Shown here one piece after another: positions 43,563 through 51,607 of a stretch of DNA of 64,000 bases. Made by a program: the position numbers and the translations under genes. The notes under the pieces were generated by a model. That model did not search any database. It was not told where the DNA came from and saw only the letters and a list, made by a program, of their open reading frames with translations. Where the stretch lies: positions 2,818,709-2,882,708 of the forward strand of contig CP043547.1 of NCBI GenBank assembly GCA_009664345.1, in the 5' to 3' direction. Each line of letters starts with the position of its first letter. Positions within the stretch are counted from its first letter, which is position 1. This DNA comes from Planctomycetales bacterium 10988 (GTDB lineage Bacteria; Planctomycetota; Planctomycetia; Pirellulales; Pb10988).

Positions 43563-44417
43563 ATGAATGAACCACGTATTTTAATGTGTCCGCCGGATTT
43601 TTATGGGATTGAATATGAAATCAATCCTTGGATGGATCGCCGCCGACAAGCGGATCGTCTCAAGGCAATCGACCAATGGACACAGCTTAAAACTATTTTA
43701 ACCGAGGCCGGCGCGAAGATTGAATTGTTAACTCCCCAGGCAGGGCTTCCCGATTTGGTGTTTACTGCCAATAGTGCGATTATTTATAAGGACGAAGCGA
43801 TTCTTGCCCGGTTCCGCCATCCTGAAAGACAAAAGGAAGTACCTGTCAATCAAGCTTGGTTCCAAAAAGCGGGTTTTGTATTGAAGGAACTCCCTGAAGC
43901 CTTCGCCGTAGAAGGAGCAGGCGACGCGCTCTTTTGTGGCGAAACGCTTTTTGCTGGCTATCGGATGCGAAGTGATGCCTTGGGCCATCAACAAATTGGC
44001 CGCGATTTAATGGTGCAGGTGTTACCGCTCGAATTGATCGATCCATATTACTATCATTTGGATACTTGTTTCTGTCCTTTACAACCTGGGGTAGCGATTT
44101 ACTATCCAGGGGCTTTTGATGAGTATGGACAATCTACTTTAAAACATTGGGTTCCAACTTTAATCCCTGTAGAAAAAGAAGAGGCCGAACGCTTCGCCTG
44201 CAATGCCGTTGTTGTTGACAAAACGGTGGTTACCAATGAAGGGTGTCCGAAACTTCATCAACAACTTCAACAACTTGGCTACAACCCGATCGCAACGCCA
44301 CTTGATGAATTTACCAAAGCCGGGGGCAGCGCGAAGTGTTTAACTCTCCGCCTTGATGGTGAAGAAGCCGCCGGGTGGAAATATGCATCGGGTGAAAGTA
44401 CAAAGAGGATAGCGTGA
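43563..44417 (+). CDS. Arginine dihydrolase-like guanidino-modifying enzyme (AgrE/ArgZ N-terminal type)
   Basis: A 284-residue amidinotransferase/dihydrolase-fold protein from the ATG at 43563 (AGGGAG box); a longer start at 43503 has none. The opening LMCPPDFYGIEYEINPWMD is characteristic of the ArgZ/AgrE arginine dihydrolase family and of related dimethylargininases. Catalytic elements: LVFTANSAIIYKDEAILARFRHPER, the E-G-A-G-D pocket, the His of YYYHLDTCFCPLQPG, and the nucleophile Cys in GGSAKCLTLRL near residue 260. Arginine dihydrolase makes ornithine, ammonia and CO2 from arginine. With the preceding ornithine cyclodeaminase it would turn arginine into proline, as in the fused cyanobacterial enzyme. 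A simple deiminase activity cannot be excluded. Confidence 0.82.
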   Translation: MNEPRILMCPPDFYGIEYEINPWMDRRRQADRLKAIDQWTQLKTILTEAGAKIELLTPQAGLPDLVFTANSAIIYKDEAILARFRHPERQKEVPVNQAWFQKAGFVLKELPEAFAVEGAGDALFCGETLFAGYRMRSDALGHQQIGRDLMVQVLPLELIDPYYYHLDTCFCPLQPGVAIYYPGAFDEYGQSTLKHWVPTLIPVEKEEAERFACNAVVVDKTVVTNEGCPKLHQQLQQLGYNPIATPLDEFTKAGGSAKCLTLRLDGEEAAGWKYASGESTKRIA

Positions 44418-44922
44418 GGAAGGGGCGAGAAGTTAGGGACGAGGGGCGAGAGTTTTTAGGGAAATAGAGAAGAGGGTGTAGGGAAGAGAATGTTTCGATC
44501 GATAGAGCATGAGATTCAAAAAGCAGTCGAATCTCATTTTTTGGATCTATCGGGATTAAATATAGAGCAATATCCAGAGGAGATGTTTTCAACGTTTGAG
44601 AACTTGCGATCGATCAATCTTCAAGACAATAACTTGTCAGAGATCCCTGACTGGGTCTTTAATAATAAAGGTTTGATTGAACTTTCTCTTTGTGGCAATA
44701 ACATTGAAAAACTTTCTTCAGAAATTGGTACCTTTCAATCTTTACAATTTCTTGGGTTAACTGAGAACCAATTGCTCGCAATCCCTGAAGAAATTTCTCT
44801 TCTTCGTAATTTGGAAACGCTCTACCTTGATTCTAATCGATTAAGAACCTGTGGTCAAAACTGATCTTTGCGAATTTCTCGGAATGTGGAGAATGACCTT
44901 TTTTTCCACGGAGGGGACTCGC

Positions 44923-45701
44923 ATGGCTGGCAGACTTTTGACAGATGAACTATGGACGGAGATCGGACCACTCTTTCCGACCTATCGACGTTCTCACAAG
45001 GGCGGACGGCCTCCGGTGGACAACCGCACGGTCTTCACCTGCGTGCTCTTTCTGTGCAAGACCGGCATCGGCTGGCGAGAGCTTCCCACCGAACTGGGGG
45101 CCAGCGAGAAGACGGTCCGTCGGCGGCTCAACGAATGGAAGGCCCTCGGACTGTTCGAGGCGATCGCTCATCGACTGCTCACCCGACTCCGGGCTGCCGG
45201 AGGCCTCGATCTGGCCGAAGTGCTGATCGACGGCGGGCTCGTCAAAGCCCCTTGCGGAGGCGAAAATGCGGCCCCAACCCGACCGACCGAGGCCGCAGTG
45301 GCAGCAAACTGAATGTCATGACCGACTTCCAAGGCGTCCCGCTGGCGGTGCAGGTCTCGGCGGCGAATGAACATGATCTCGGCTTCTTGTTGCCTCTTTC
45401 GCTTGGGCAGTTTCCTCGTCTCGGTGGCGTGGCAGGTCGACCGCCCACCAAGCCCAAACGGGTTCGGGCGGATGCCGGTTACACCTCTGGGGCGTTGTTG
45501 AATTTGCTGGAAGGCTGTGGCATCGAAGCAGAAATACCACAACGCGGCCAAGCATCGGAGACCGGCCTGGGGCGACAACGCTGGCCGGTGGAACGGACGA
45601 TTTCGTGGCTGAAACAGCATCGCCGCGTCGGCACCCGCCGGGAACGCCGAGCCTCGATGTACGAAGTTTTTGTCACCCTCGCCTGTGCGATGATCACCTA
45701 G
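44923..45701 (+). CDS. IS5-family DDE transposase, two frames joined by a -1 shift
   Basis: Starts at the ATG at 44923 with a GGAGGGG box. The first frame has the IS5 N-terminal domain (LTDELWTEIGPLFP, GGRPPVDNRTVFTCVLFLCKTGIGWRELP, LIDGGLVKAPCGG with the first catalytic Asp) and ends at 45312. The second frame gives CGPNPTDRGRSGSKLNVMTD, the second Asp in VRADAGYTSG and the Glu in RWPVERTISWLKQHRRV. The best-aligned switch is a -1 slip at GAAAA near 45261-45265. Programmed -1 frameshifting is known in several IS5 subgroups; a one-base deletion is the alternative. All three DDE residues are present if the frames are joined. Confidence 0.88.
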
Positions 45702-45710
45702 AAACAACTC

Positions 45711-45723
45711 AAAAAGCAGTTTT
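45711..45723. repeat. AAAASYRSTTTT motif, copy GCAG, at the IS right end
   Basis: A5-GCAG-T4 overlapping the inner edge of the right terminal inverted repeat. The left end lacks the motif, so the match here may be coincidental or an IS binding site. Confidence 0.4.
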
Positions 45724-45873
45724 GACCACAGGCTCTAAGTCTTTCCAATCAGACCGCGCCCAACCAGGGATCGCTGCCGACTCCGTGGTGTTTTCAAAGG
45801 GGTTGATATTGTCAGAATTGTTCATATTCAACTTTCAGTTAAGTTAATCTGAATTAGAAATGATGATCCAATC

Positions 45874-46035
45874 TCACATCCCAAACAACACCCCTAACAG
45901 AGCAGTCATGAAGGCACCGAAGAGAAGTAGAAATACGGTCAACTTGGAGGAGAGATTACCGACATCATTGTCAGCCTCGTTTGATTCTTGCGGAGGTTCA
46001 AATGGATTAGAGCCCGCTTTGGTCTGCCTTATCAT
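45874..46035 (-). CDS. Small single-span membrane protein with NPFEPP motif (53 aa)
   Basis: Not recognised. 53 residues: a short polar N-terminus with SNPFEPPQESNEADNDVG and one C-terminal membrane span (LTVFLLLFGAFMTALLGVLFG). N-P-(F/Y)-x-P-P near the N-terminus is frequent in planctomycete membrane proteins. It is the last member of the minus-strand cluster that runs from 48016, 73 bases behind its neighbour. The identical NPFEPP plus single-span plan appears in the gene at 46595-46753, and NPFDPP in 46109-46543. Confidence 0.6.
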   Translation of the reverse strand: MIRQTKAGSNPFEPPQESNEADNDVGNLSSKLTVFLLLFGAFMTALLGVLFGM

Positions 46036-46108
46036 TCTATTGTCCTATTGTCCTCTTCTTCTTAAATCTGACATGAGGGTTATTCCGTCCGGTTGTTGAA
46101 CGACGAAC

Positions 46109-46543
46109 TCAACGTCTACTATCCACGAACTCCACGTCTGAAGGTTCGTAACCAAACTCATCAAGCACACTGTTAAAATCTGGCACCCAAGGATAAGAAA
46201 GCAGATTTTTACTCTGGCTAAAATTTATGATGAGAGTCTGCTTTTCTTTATTTTCACGGACTCTTCGGATAGAGACAAAACGCTCCATAATGCCCGGTTG
46301 GTCTCTCAACCATTGAATTAGCTGATCGTCATTCTCAGGCAATTGTGTAAAACGAGCTTCAACCTGAAAGCCAAAAGGAATTTGAACTACCAATGGAAAT
46401 AGAATCAAGGATGGGCCCAAGAAAAGCATGACAACCGTAACGATTTGAATTAACAATAGCCTCTTGGTTCCAGGTTGTAATAAACGCTGCTTCTTTTCAA
46501 TAGGCTTGGTAGGCGGATCGAAAGGGTTTTGTTGTTCGCTCAT
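46109..46543 (-). CDS. Membrane protein with a conserved extracytoplasmic domain, paralogue 4
   Basis: About 144 residues starting at the ATG at 46543, which gives MSEQQNPFDPPTKPIEKK like the neighbouring small proteins; the open frame extends 17 codons upstream into the stop of the 46595-46753 gene. One hydrophobic segment (VVMLFLGPSLILFPLVV, about residues 37-54) and then the family domain: VEARFTQLPENDDQLIQWL, QPGIMERFVSIRRVR, LIINFSQSKN, and the C-terminal block SVLDEFGYEPSDVEFVDSRR. It is clearly homologous to 47180-47581 and 47588-48016 and more distantly to 46755-47144. No function is known to me. Confidence 0.7.
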   Translation of the reverse strand: MSEQQNPFDPPTKPIEKKQRLLQPGTKRLLLIQIVTVVMLFLGPSLILFPLVVQIPFGFQVEARFTQLPENDDQLIQWLRDQPGIMERFVSIRRVRENKEKQTLIINFSQSKNLLSYPWVPDFNSVLDEFGYEPSDVEFVDSRR

Positions 46544-46594
46544 GTTGAATGTCCATTGCTCACGCAATTTATTTAAAACAATCCTTCGCTTCAT

Positions 46595-46753
46595 TTACTG
46601 ATAGAAATAAAGGAGAAAATAATAGATTACCGCCCCGAGTAGTATTAAAAGAACAATCGACTTTGACAAGTAATTTCCGTTTTCATCAATCGGCTCAATG
46701 GATGCTCGTGGTGGTTCAAATGGATTAAAATTGTCCTTCTCTGGTTTACTCAT
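46595..46753 (-). CDS. Small single-span membrane protein with NPFEPP motif (52 aa)
   Basis: 52 residues: NFNPFEPPRASIEPIDENGN then a span SIVLLILLGAVIYYFLLYF. Starts one base after the stop of the 46755-47144 gene, and its stop TAA is directly followed by the ATG of the longest open frame of the next gene (effective start at 46543). It is therefore part of one translational unit. Function unknown. Confidence 0.65.
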   Translation of the reverse strand: MSKPEKDNFNPFEPPRASIEPIDENGNYLSKSIVLLILLGAVIYYFLLYFYQ

Positions 46754-46754
46754 T

Positions 46755-47144
46755 TTATTTCACGATCCCTGCTGATGCAGGATAATCAAATCCCTTTCCA
46801 ACGGGAGAATAGCCAAATTCTTTTAGTCGGGCATTTACATCCGGAAACCCCGGATAACCAAAGATGTTTCCACTCCAACCGAACTCAAGACGAATGCTCA
46901 TCACATCAGGATCGCCCTTCTCATTCCGATAGAGATCGACTCGATGCACAACAGGTTGTTCCATCAACCAACTCTTAAACCGCTGATCATCCTGAGGAAC
47001 AACCGTGAAAGTTCCAACCCGAGTAGAGAGCAAAGAAAGTGGTGCATTCCAAAGCCAAAACGCAATGGCAAGGATTAGTAACATGGCTAACCCAAGGCAA
47101 ACAAAAAACAAACGGCGTTGTACATCAGGGTGATAGGACTGCAC
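46755..47144 (-). CDS. Membrane protein, divergent paralogue 3 of the cluster
   Basis: 129 residues from a GTG start at 47144 preceded by AGGT. Span LFFVCLGLAMLLILAIAFWLW at about residues 12-32, then a domain with the same outline as its neighbours but weaker identity: FTVVPQDDQRFKSWLMEQPVV, DLYRNEKGDPDVMSIRLEFGW, and FPDVNARLKEFGYSPVGKGFDYP in place of the SVLDEFGYEPSDV block. The single membrane span points to a small N-terminal cytoplasmic part and an external domain. Confidence 0.65.
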   Translation of the reverse strand: MQSYHPDVQRRLFFVCLGLAMLLILAIAFWLWNAPLSLLSTRVGTFTVVPQDDQRFKSWLMEQPVVHRVDLYRNEKGDPDVMSIRLEFGWSGNIFGYPGFPDVNARLKEFGYSPVGKGFDYPASAGIVK

Positions 47145-47179
47145 TTTTTAATACCTACTTAATAATGCTGACGGGCGGC

Positions 47180-47581
47180 CTAACGATCGCTATCAACAAA
47201 AACCACATCCGATGGTTTGTAACCAAACTCATCAAGCACGCTCTCAAGTTCTGGAAAATGAACATTGCCAGCAATACTTCTCAATTGCATAAACGTTACT
47301 ACAAGCTTGGTTGACTTTGGATTGACACGATTACTTCGTTTCACACTGACCGTATGCGAAATCACATGGGGTTGTTCTTGAATCCAGACGATCAATTGAT
47401 CATCTGTCGTTGGCAAAATTGTAAATTCTGCCTCCACTTGGTAAACCGCAGAAGCAAAAGGAGTTGTCATCACTACGCCAGTTACATAACTTACAAAACC
47501 TAAACAAACCAGAGCAAATAGAATTAAGACGGCTCTTGATTTGGATAGGCAATTCTTATTTACAATGCCTTCAGCTGTCAT
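47180..47581 (-). CDS. Membrane protein with the conserved extracytoplasmic domain, paralogue 2
   Basis: 133 residues, AGGTGA ribosome-binding site. Span AVLILFALVCLGFVSYVTGVVM near residues 17-38, then VEAEFTILPTTDDQLIVWIQEQPHVISHTVSVKR, TKLVVTFMQLR and ESVLDEFGYKPSDVVFVDSDR. The length and spacing of the conserved blocks match 47588-48016, which ends only a few bases upstream on the same strand. AT-rich. Confidence 0.7.
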   Translation of the reverse strand: MTAEGIVNKNCLSKSRAVLILFALVCLGFVSYVTGVVMTTPFASAVYQVEAEFTILPTTDDQLIVWIQEQPHVISHTVSVKRSNRVNPKSTKLVVTFMQLRSIAGNVHFPELESVLDEFGYKPSDVVFVDSDR

Positions 47582-47587
47582 ACAGCT

Positions 47588-48016
47588 TCACCTATAACTC
47601 TTAACAAACTTTGCATCGGAAGGTTCATATCCAAACTCATCGAGAACACTGCTAATATCTGGATTGCTAGGCTTTGCCATAGAATTCTTCATTTGAATAT
47701 AGAACACAACAACCTTTGTCGTTTCTGGAATGTCTCCTTCTTCACGCCTCACGCTTACTGTACTTGATGCAACAGAGGGGCTTTCCATTAACCACTCCAG
47801 TAGTTGCTTGTCTGTTTCAGGTAAAGTGGTAAATTCTGCTTCAAGTTTATAACCTACGGAAGTTAAAGGAGTTATTAACACATACCACATTCCATAGCCA
47901 AGAATGCCTAATCCAAATAGTTTCAAGACAAGCAAAGCGATGATTGATTTAGAGAATCGCTTATTAGTTTCAGATTTCCCAGTTGTCCCACCGGAATCAA
48001 TCAATTCATTATTCAT
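47588..48016 (-). CDS. Membrane protein with the conserved extracytoplasmic domain, paralogue 1
   Basis: 142 residues, first gene of the minus-strand cluster, AAGG upstream of the ATG. Span IIALLVLKLFGLGILGYGMWYVLI at about residues 25-48, then LEAEFTTLPETDKQLLEWLMESPSVASSTVSVRRE, TKVVVFYIQMKN and SSVLDEFGYEPSDAKFVKSYR. The four paralogues share F-T-x-L-P-x-x-D-x-Q-L-x-x-W and the D-E-F-G-Y terminal block. I do not recognise the domain. A weak hit by function-free DUFs is possible. Confidence 0.7.
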   Translation of the reverse strand: MNNELIDSGGTTGKSETNKRFSKSIIALLVLKLFGLGILGYGMWYVLITPLTSVGYKLEAEFTTLPETDKQLLEWLMESPSVASSTVSVRREEGDIPETTKVVVFYIQMKNSMAKPSNPDISSVLDEFGYEPSDAKFVKSYR

Positions 48017-48263
48017 ACAATAACCTTCATCAAACGCTTATACGTTCTTTCCAATCTTCCCAGTTTGACAAATAGCAAAATAATTTGCAAGAAAAAGCTG
48101 GAGTGGAAAACTTGATGGGTAATGAAGATTGCTGAATTTTTGTCGAGAGAGAAATAGAAAAATGCCGAAAGATATGATTGCGAACTTTTCTTGAACAGCC
48201 GATAACGATCATTAGGCATCGATGATCGGCTTCCTTTTCTTCCCTGATCCGAAGAGGCTCGCC

Positions 48264-48920
48264 GTGAGTTTCGTGAAGACGATGCAACGGATTTTGTTTG
48301 GTGACAAATCTTCCAAACAAACTGACACAGCAAATCCCCCCACTTCTCAACCAGTCATTTCTAAGAAGAAACCCAAGGCTCGAATCGCGCCGAGTTCACT
48401 CGATGCAACCTTGTTAACAGCAATCCGAAGTCATCAAGTTTCGACTATTTTAGAAATAGGGCTTGGCGACGGAAAACGGGCGGGCGATCTTATTCAAACA
48501 GCGCAAACAACACAAAATAGTGAAAAAGTTTCCTATATAGGAATCGATCCGTTTGATATGCGATCCAGCGAACAACCGCCGCTAAAGCTGATAAAAGTCT
48601 ATCAAGCCTTGCGGCCAACGGGTGCGAAAGTGCAACTCGTCCCCGGCGATTTACTTTCTGCGATTACAAATGTGGCCAATCAACTTCCTCCGATTGATTT
48701 GTTGTTAATTAGTGCGGATCAACAAACCCCGCAGCTTGAAGAAGCTTGGCTGTTCTTCCCACGCTTCCTTGCCCCTGAAGCTCAGATTTTATTGGAAGTC
48801 CGGTCATCACCATCGGTAGAATCTGACAAAAAACAACAAACAACTTGGAAAAAGCTTACGGTAGAAGAAATTAATCAACTTGCCGAAGTCGCCTGGAAAT
48901 ATCGCCGGAAAGCAGCTTAA
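48264..48920 (+). CDS. SAM-dependent methyltransferase-like protein
   Basis: About 218 residues from a GTG at 48264 with GAAGAGG seven bases upstream; an ATG at 48222 is an alternative longer start without a box. A Rossmann pattern TILEIGLGDGKRAGDLI (glycine-rich SAM loop) and KVSYIGIDPFD (acidic ribose-binding residue) identify the class I methyltransferase fold, followed by VQLVPGDLLSAI and PIDLLLISADQ. The N-terminal 50 residues are Lys-rich and probably disordered. No catalytic N/DPPY motif is seen, so the substrate is open. Converges with the next gene, with 10 bases between. Confidence 0.65.
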   Translation: MSFVKTMQRILFGDKSSKQTDTANPPTSQPVISKKKPKARIAPSSLDATLLTAIRSHQVSTILEIGLGDGKRAGDLIQTAQTTQNSEKVSYIGIDPFDMRSSEQPPLKLIKVYQALRPTGAKVQLVPGDLLSAITNVANQLPPIDLLLISADQQTPQLEEAWLFFPRFLAPEAQILLEVRSSPSVESDKKQQTTWKKLTVEEINQLAEVAWKYRRKAA

Positions 48921-48930
48921 TCAATAGAAA

Positions 48931-49896
48931 TTATTCTTTAAGGTCTTTAGCTTCTTTAGGCACAGAAAAATGAAGTTGTACTTTGTCATGCATTGAATAA
49001 AGTCGAAAGCTGTCATCTTCCTCAACCACAATCCCGCTTGATTGATTCTCTTCCAAGATGGGATTATGGGCATACTTTGTCCAATGTATTAAATCTTCTG
49101 ACACGGCGATATTTGTATTCCATTCTCGCCAATCAGCATAACCCGAGCCGTGATAATAAGCATAATACTTACCTTGATAGAAAAGTATTTGGTTTAAAGC
49201 GACTGCATATTTGTCATATGGTTCGGGACCGCATTTTAAAACAGGATCATCTTGGTAATTCGTAAACACTTTTAAGCCTTTAGAAGTCGCCAGCCAAACC
49301 CCTTGATCCATCCTTTCATAAAACAAATACCAAGTCCCTTCTGCATACCAAACCGTCGGCGTTCCACGTGGCCCTTTGGAAATCGGTTCACCGGAAGTTT
49401 GTCGAATATCGAGCGGTCCTTGCGGCTGCCAATCGACTCCATCCTTCGAAGTTAAATAGTGGGCGATATCCGCTTTCCCCTCGGCAAACATATAGTAAAG
49501 ATCACCCTGCTTCATAACCATCATATCTTCAATCCAGAGGTTCGGCAGAATGGGATTTTCAGGGTGCCGCTGCCAATGAACTCCATCTATACTCGTTGCA
49601 TAGCCTAACTTTCGCAAGGCTTCAGGCTCATCGCGATAGCCGGTGTACCACATCCGATAGAGTCCATTTTCTTTCAGAATCCAACCTCGCTCACGGATCT
49701 TTTGATCCCAAGCATTTTCTTCCGTGGCTTGAGTTGTAGAGCTTCTTCCAGTAAAAATAGGATTCTTCGCATAGGGTTGAAAAGTCGTCAACTCAGCGGG
49801 AAAAGAGAGTTCACCTTTTTGTGCATTCACAGTTTGCACTTCTATAAACATAGAACAACCGACAATCAATAGAATTTGACAGTAGCGTTTCAACAT
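48931..49896 (-). CDS. Secreted glycosidase-like five-bladed beta-propeller protein
   Basis: A 321-residue protein with a signal peptide (MLKRYCQILLIVGCSMFIEVQTVNA). Repeated blades of the GH43/GH130 kind: GLYRMWYTGYRDEPEALRKLGYATSIDGVHWQRHPENPIL, DLYYMFAEGKADIAHYLTSKDGVDWQ, TWYLFYERMDQGVWLATSKGLKVFTNYQDDPVL, KYYAYYHGSGYADWREWNTNIAVSEDLIHWTKYAHNPIL. The alternating 'W/Y-Y-x-G ... S-x-D-G-V-x-W' pattern is that of glycan-binding propellers. Whether the active-site acids are intact cannot be judged; a GH130-like phosphorylase is less likely for a secreted form. Not linked to the other glycosidases by position. Confidence 0.75.
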   Translation of the reverse strand: MLKRYCQILLIVGCSMFIEVQTVNAQKGELSFPAELTTFQPYAKNPIFTGRSSTTQATEENAWDQKIRERGWILKENGLYRMWYTGYRDEPEALRKLGYATSIDGVHWQRHPENPILPNLWIEDMMVMKQGDLYYMFAEGKADIAHYLTSKDGVDWQPQGPLDIRQTSGEPISKGPRGTPTVWYAEGTWYLFYERMDQGVWLATSKGLKVFTNYQDDPVLKCGPEPYDKYAVALNQILFYQGKYYAYYHGSGYADWREWNTNIAVSEDLIHWTKYAHNPILEENQSSGIVVEEDDSFRLYSMHDKVQLHFSVPKEAKDLKE

Positions 49897-49945
49897 ATAT
49901 TTTCACTTCCGACGATTAAACATTTTAAATGAAAGACGAGGTCCA

Positions 49946-50341
49946 ATGATGTCCACTTTGCCCCTGAAGCGGATTCATCATATTTCTTTACAAGTGAAAG
50001 ATGTCACCATCACTCAAGCTTTTTATGAAGACGTCTTTGGATTTAAGTCGATGCCACGACCGCCGTTTGATTTTCCGGGAGCTTGGCTTGAGAACTATGG
50101 AATTCATATCCATCTCATTGGCGGACAAGCTCCTGATCTTTCTCCAGAGGAAATTTCTTCTCGCGGTGATCATATCGCTTTTCATACAGAAGACCCGGAC
50201 GCTATTGAAGAGGTTTTAAAGGAACATGACATTCCTTACCGAATCAATATTCAATCCGGCACAAAATTAAAGCAAATTTTCTTTCACGATCCAGATGGAC
50301 ATACTCTAGAAATTGCTTCCTATTCTCAAGTTCCCGAGTAA
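49946..50341 (+). CDS. Glyoxalase/VOC superfamily protein
   Basis: A 131-residue single VOC domain pair: IHHISLQVKDVTITQAFYEDVFGFKSMPRPPFDFPGAWL, IHIHLIGGQ, HIAFHTEDPDAIEEVLKEHDIPYRI and IFFHDPDGHTLEIASY. The metal-ligand pattern H...E is partly kept (first H of HHISL, the terminal E of LEIA). Cytoplasmic. GAGG lies before the ATG-ATG start. The reaction of these small enzymes is not predictable from sequence. Confidence 0.85.
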   Translation: MMSTLPLKRIHHISLQVKDVTITQAFYEDVFGFKSMPRPPFDFPGAWLENYGIHIHLIGGQAPDLSPEEISSRGDHIAFHTEDPDAIEEVLKEHDIPYRINIQSGTKLKQIFFHDPDGHTLEIASYSQVPE

Positions 50342-50371
50342 TTTTTTTATTGTATTTACCATTAAATAAAT

Positions 50372-51607
50372 TTATAGCGATAACGGTTCATTGGCAAGTT
50401 GACGTTCATGTTGGGTTTGTCTGTACATATCGTGAATGAGTTGAATATCACAAGGACGTTGTTGAACTTTTCGCCGGGCAAACATGCGGGCTTGAGTCGC
50501 AATGGCGACATCGGGAGATTGCTCGGTCGCTTGTCCAAACGATCGGGCATAGTTAGTAAAGCTGGGGACATTGGTAGTGATAAATCCATAAAGCATACTA
50601 CAGGAACCGATCACTTTTCCCGTAAAAATGCTCGTATTGACGGCAGTTTTTGCATAATCGCCGACAATGCACCCAACAAATTGCATCCCGGTCGCAACCT
50701 TTTCCCCACAATATTCCATATTTACTTCGCCGTAGGTATTTTTTAAATCACTGTTACAAGTGCCTGCACCTAGGTTGATCCAACTTCCTAAATAACTATG
50801 ACCTAAAAAGCCATGATGTTGTTTATTGGTATAGGGTTCAATAATGGAAGCTTCGACCTCGCCACCGATTTTTGTTGTATGCCCCAGCGAGACACCATCT
50901 TTAATTGCGGAGTGTTCAATTACCCTCGCTTTCGGGCCTAGATAAGCGGGGCCTGTTAAATAACTATAGGGTCCAATCTTCGCCTCTTGATCTAACAAAA
51001 TAGGACCGTCAGTCGTGTCAGTAACACAATATTCCCCAAGAGTTGCCCCTTCGGCAGCATACACACCGGAGGCAATTTCTACATAGTGTTGATGCTTTAA
51101 ACGATCTTCCAAATTTTCTAACATGATCGTTTGATGATGGCGGATAATGTCATGGGGATAATGAAATAGAGCAAGGTCCGCTTCATAAACAGGAGCTTTT
51201 AAATTTTGTAAATAACGATCGATCGCTTCTGTATTTAATTGACGGGCTTCGGGCGGTTGATCGGCAGGAATAAAAGCGGCGGCAATTCGAGTTCCAAGGC
51301 GAATGATGCCCGGCTTTCCTTGTTCAGCAAAGGCTTGTAAATGTTTAAGCGTTGTTACGGAAGGAACCAAAGCTGCATTAACTAACAATAAAGGTTCGGA
51401 AAGATTTAACGAACTGCTGGGCTGCGGAAAGTCGGAAGCGACGATTGTTTTTAAATAGGGTCGGACTACATAACAACAAGGAACTTTCCAAGAGACAATT
51501 AAATCAATCAACCGATAGCCGCCACAGGTGATTGCAAAAGCGGGGCGTCCGATGGTCGCGGGATGAAGTCGGCAAACTTGCTCATCTTCGAACAAGACAA
51601 TATTCAT
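50372..51607 (-). CDS. Putative sugar nucleotidyltransferase, GlmU-like with left-handed beta-helix
   Basis: About 411 residues from the ATG at 51607 (GAGAGGA upstream; the frame is open to 51664). N-terminal domain: MNIVLFEDEQVCRLHPATIGRPAFAITCGGYRLIDLI resembles the GlmU-like nucleotidyltransferase group of Bacteroidetes and Planctomycetes. The C-terminal half has left-handed hexapeptide repeats (YLGPKARVIEHSAIKDGVSLGHTTKIGGEVEASII, GFLGHSYLGSWINLGAGTCNSDLKN), close to the GlmU HLGYVGDSYIG block. It probably couples a nucleotidyl transfer to an acyl- or acetyltransferase step on a sugar. Exact donor unknown. Confidence 0.72.
   Translation of the reverse strand: MNIVLFEDEQVCRLHPATIGRPAFAITCGGYRLIDLIVSWKVPCCYVVRPYLKTIVASDFPQPSSSLNLSEPLLLVNAALVPSVTTLKHLQAFAEQGKPGIIRLGTRIAAAFIPADQPPEARQLNTEAIDRYLQNLKAPVYEADLALFHYPHDIIRHHQTIMLENLEDRLKHQHYVEIASGVYAAEGATLGEYCVTDTTDGPILLDQEAKIGPYSYLTGPAYLGPKARVIEHSAIKDGVSLGHTTKIGGEVEASIIEPYTNKQHHGFLGHSYLGSWINLGAGTCNSDLKNTYGEVNMEYCGEKVATGMQFVGCIVGDYAKTAVNTSIFTGKVIGSCSMLYGFITTNVPSFTNYARSFGQATEQSPDVAIATQARMFARRKVQQRPCDIQLIHDMYRQTQHERQLANEPLSL

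Larger units (their letters stand above)
44845..45735 (+). mobile_element. Complete IS5-family insertion sequence (891 bp)
   Basis: Terminal inverted repeats of 19 bases with one mismatch: GAACCTGTGGTCAAAACTG at the left end and GAGCCTGTGGTCAAAACTG as reverse complement of the right end. A three-base target duplication TAA flanks the element, the T-N-A form known for the IS1031 branch of IS5. Almost the whole length is one transposase gene in two frames. Its GC-rich sequence stands out from the AT-rich LRR gene around it. Confidence 0.92.
44490..45806 (+). pseudogene. Leucine-rich-repeat gene interrupted by an IS5-family element
   Basis: Left part 44490-44844 encodes about 118 residues with five leucine-rich repeats of 23 residues (LRSINLQDNNLSEIPDWVF, LIELSLCGNNIEKLSSEIG, LQFLGLTENQLLAIPEEIS, LETLYLDSNRL). 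The IS then enters after the LDSNRLR codons. The target duplication TAA lies at 44842-44844 and 45736-45738. Removing the element and one copy of the duplication restores the frame, which runs on for about 24 codons to TGA at 45804-45806. That tail does not look like an LRR, so the ancestral 3' end may already have been short. LRR proteins of this type are cytoplasmic scaffolds with unknown partners. AT-rich, accessory. Confidence 0.85.

Noticed and set aside
43688-43700. AAAACTATTTTA in the arginine dihydrolase-like gene
   Set aside because: Centre does not fit SYRS and it lies in coding sequence; treated as chance.
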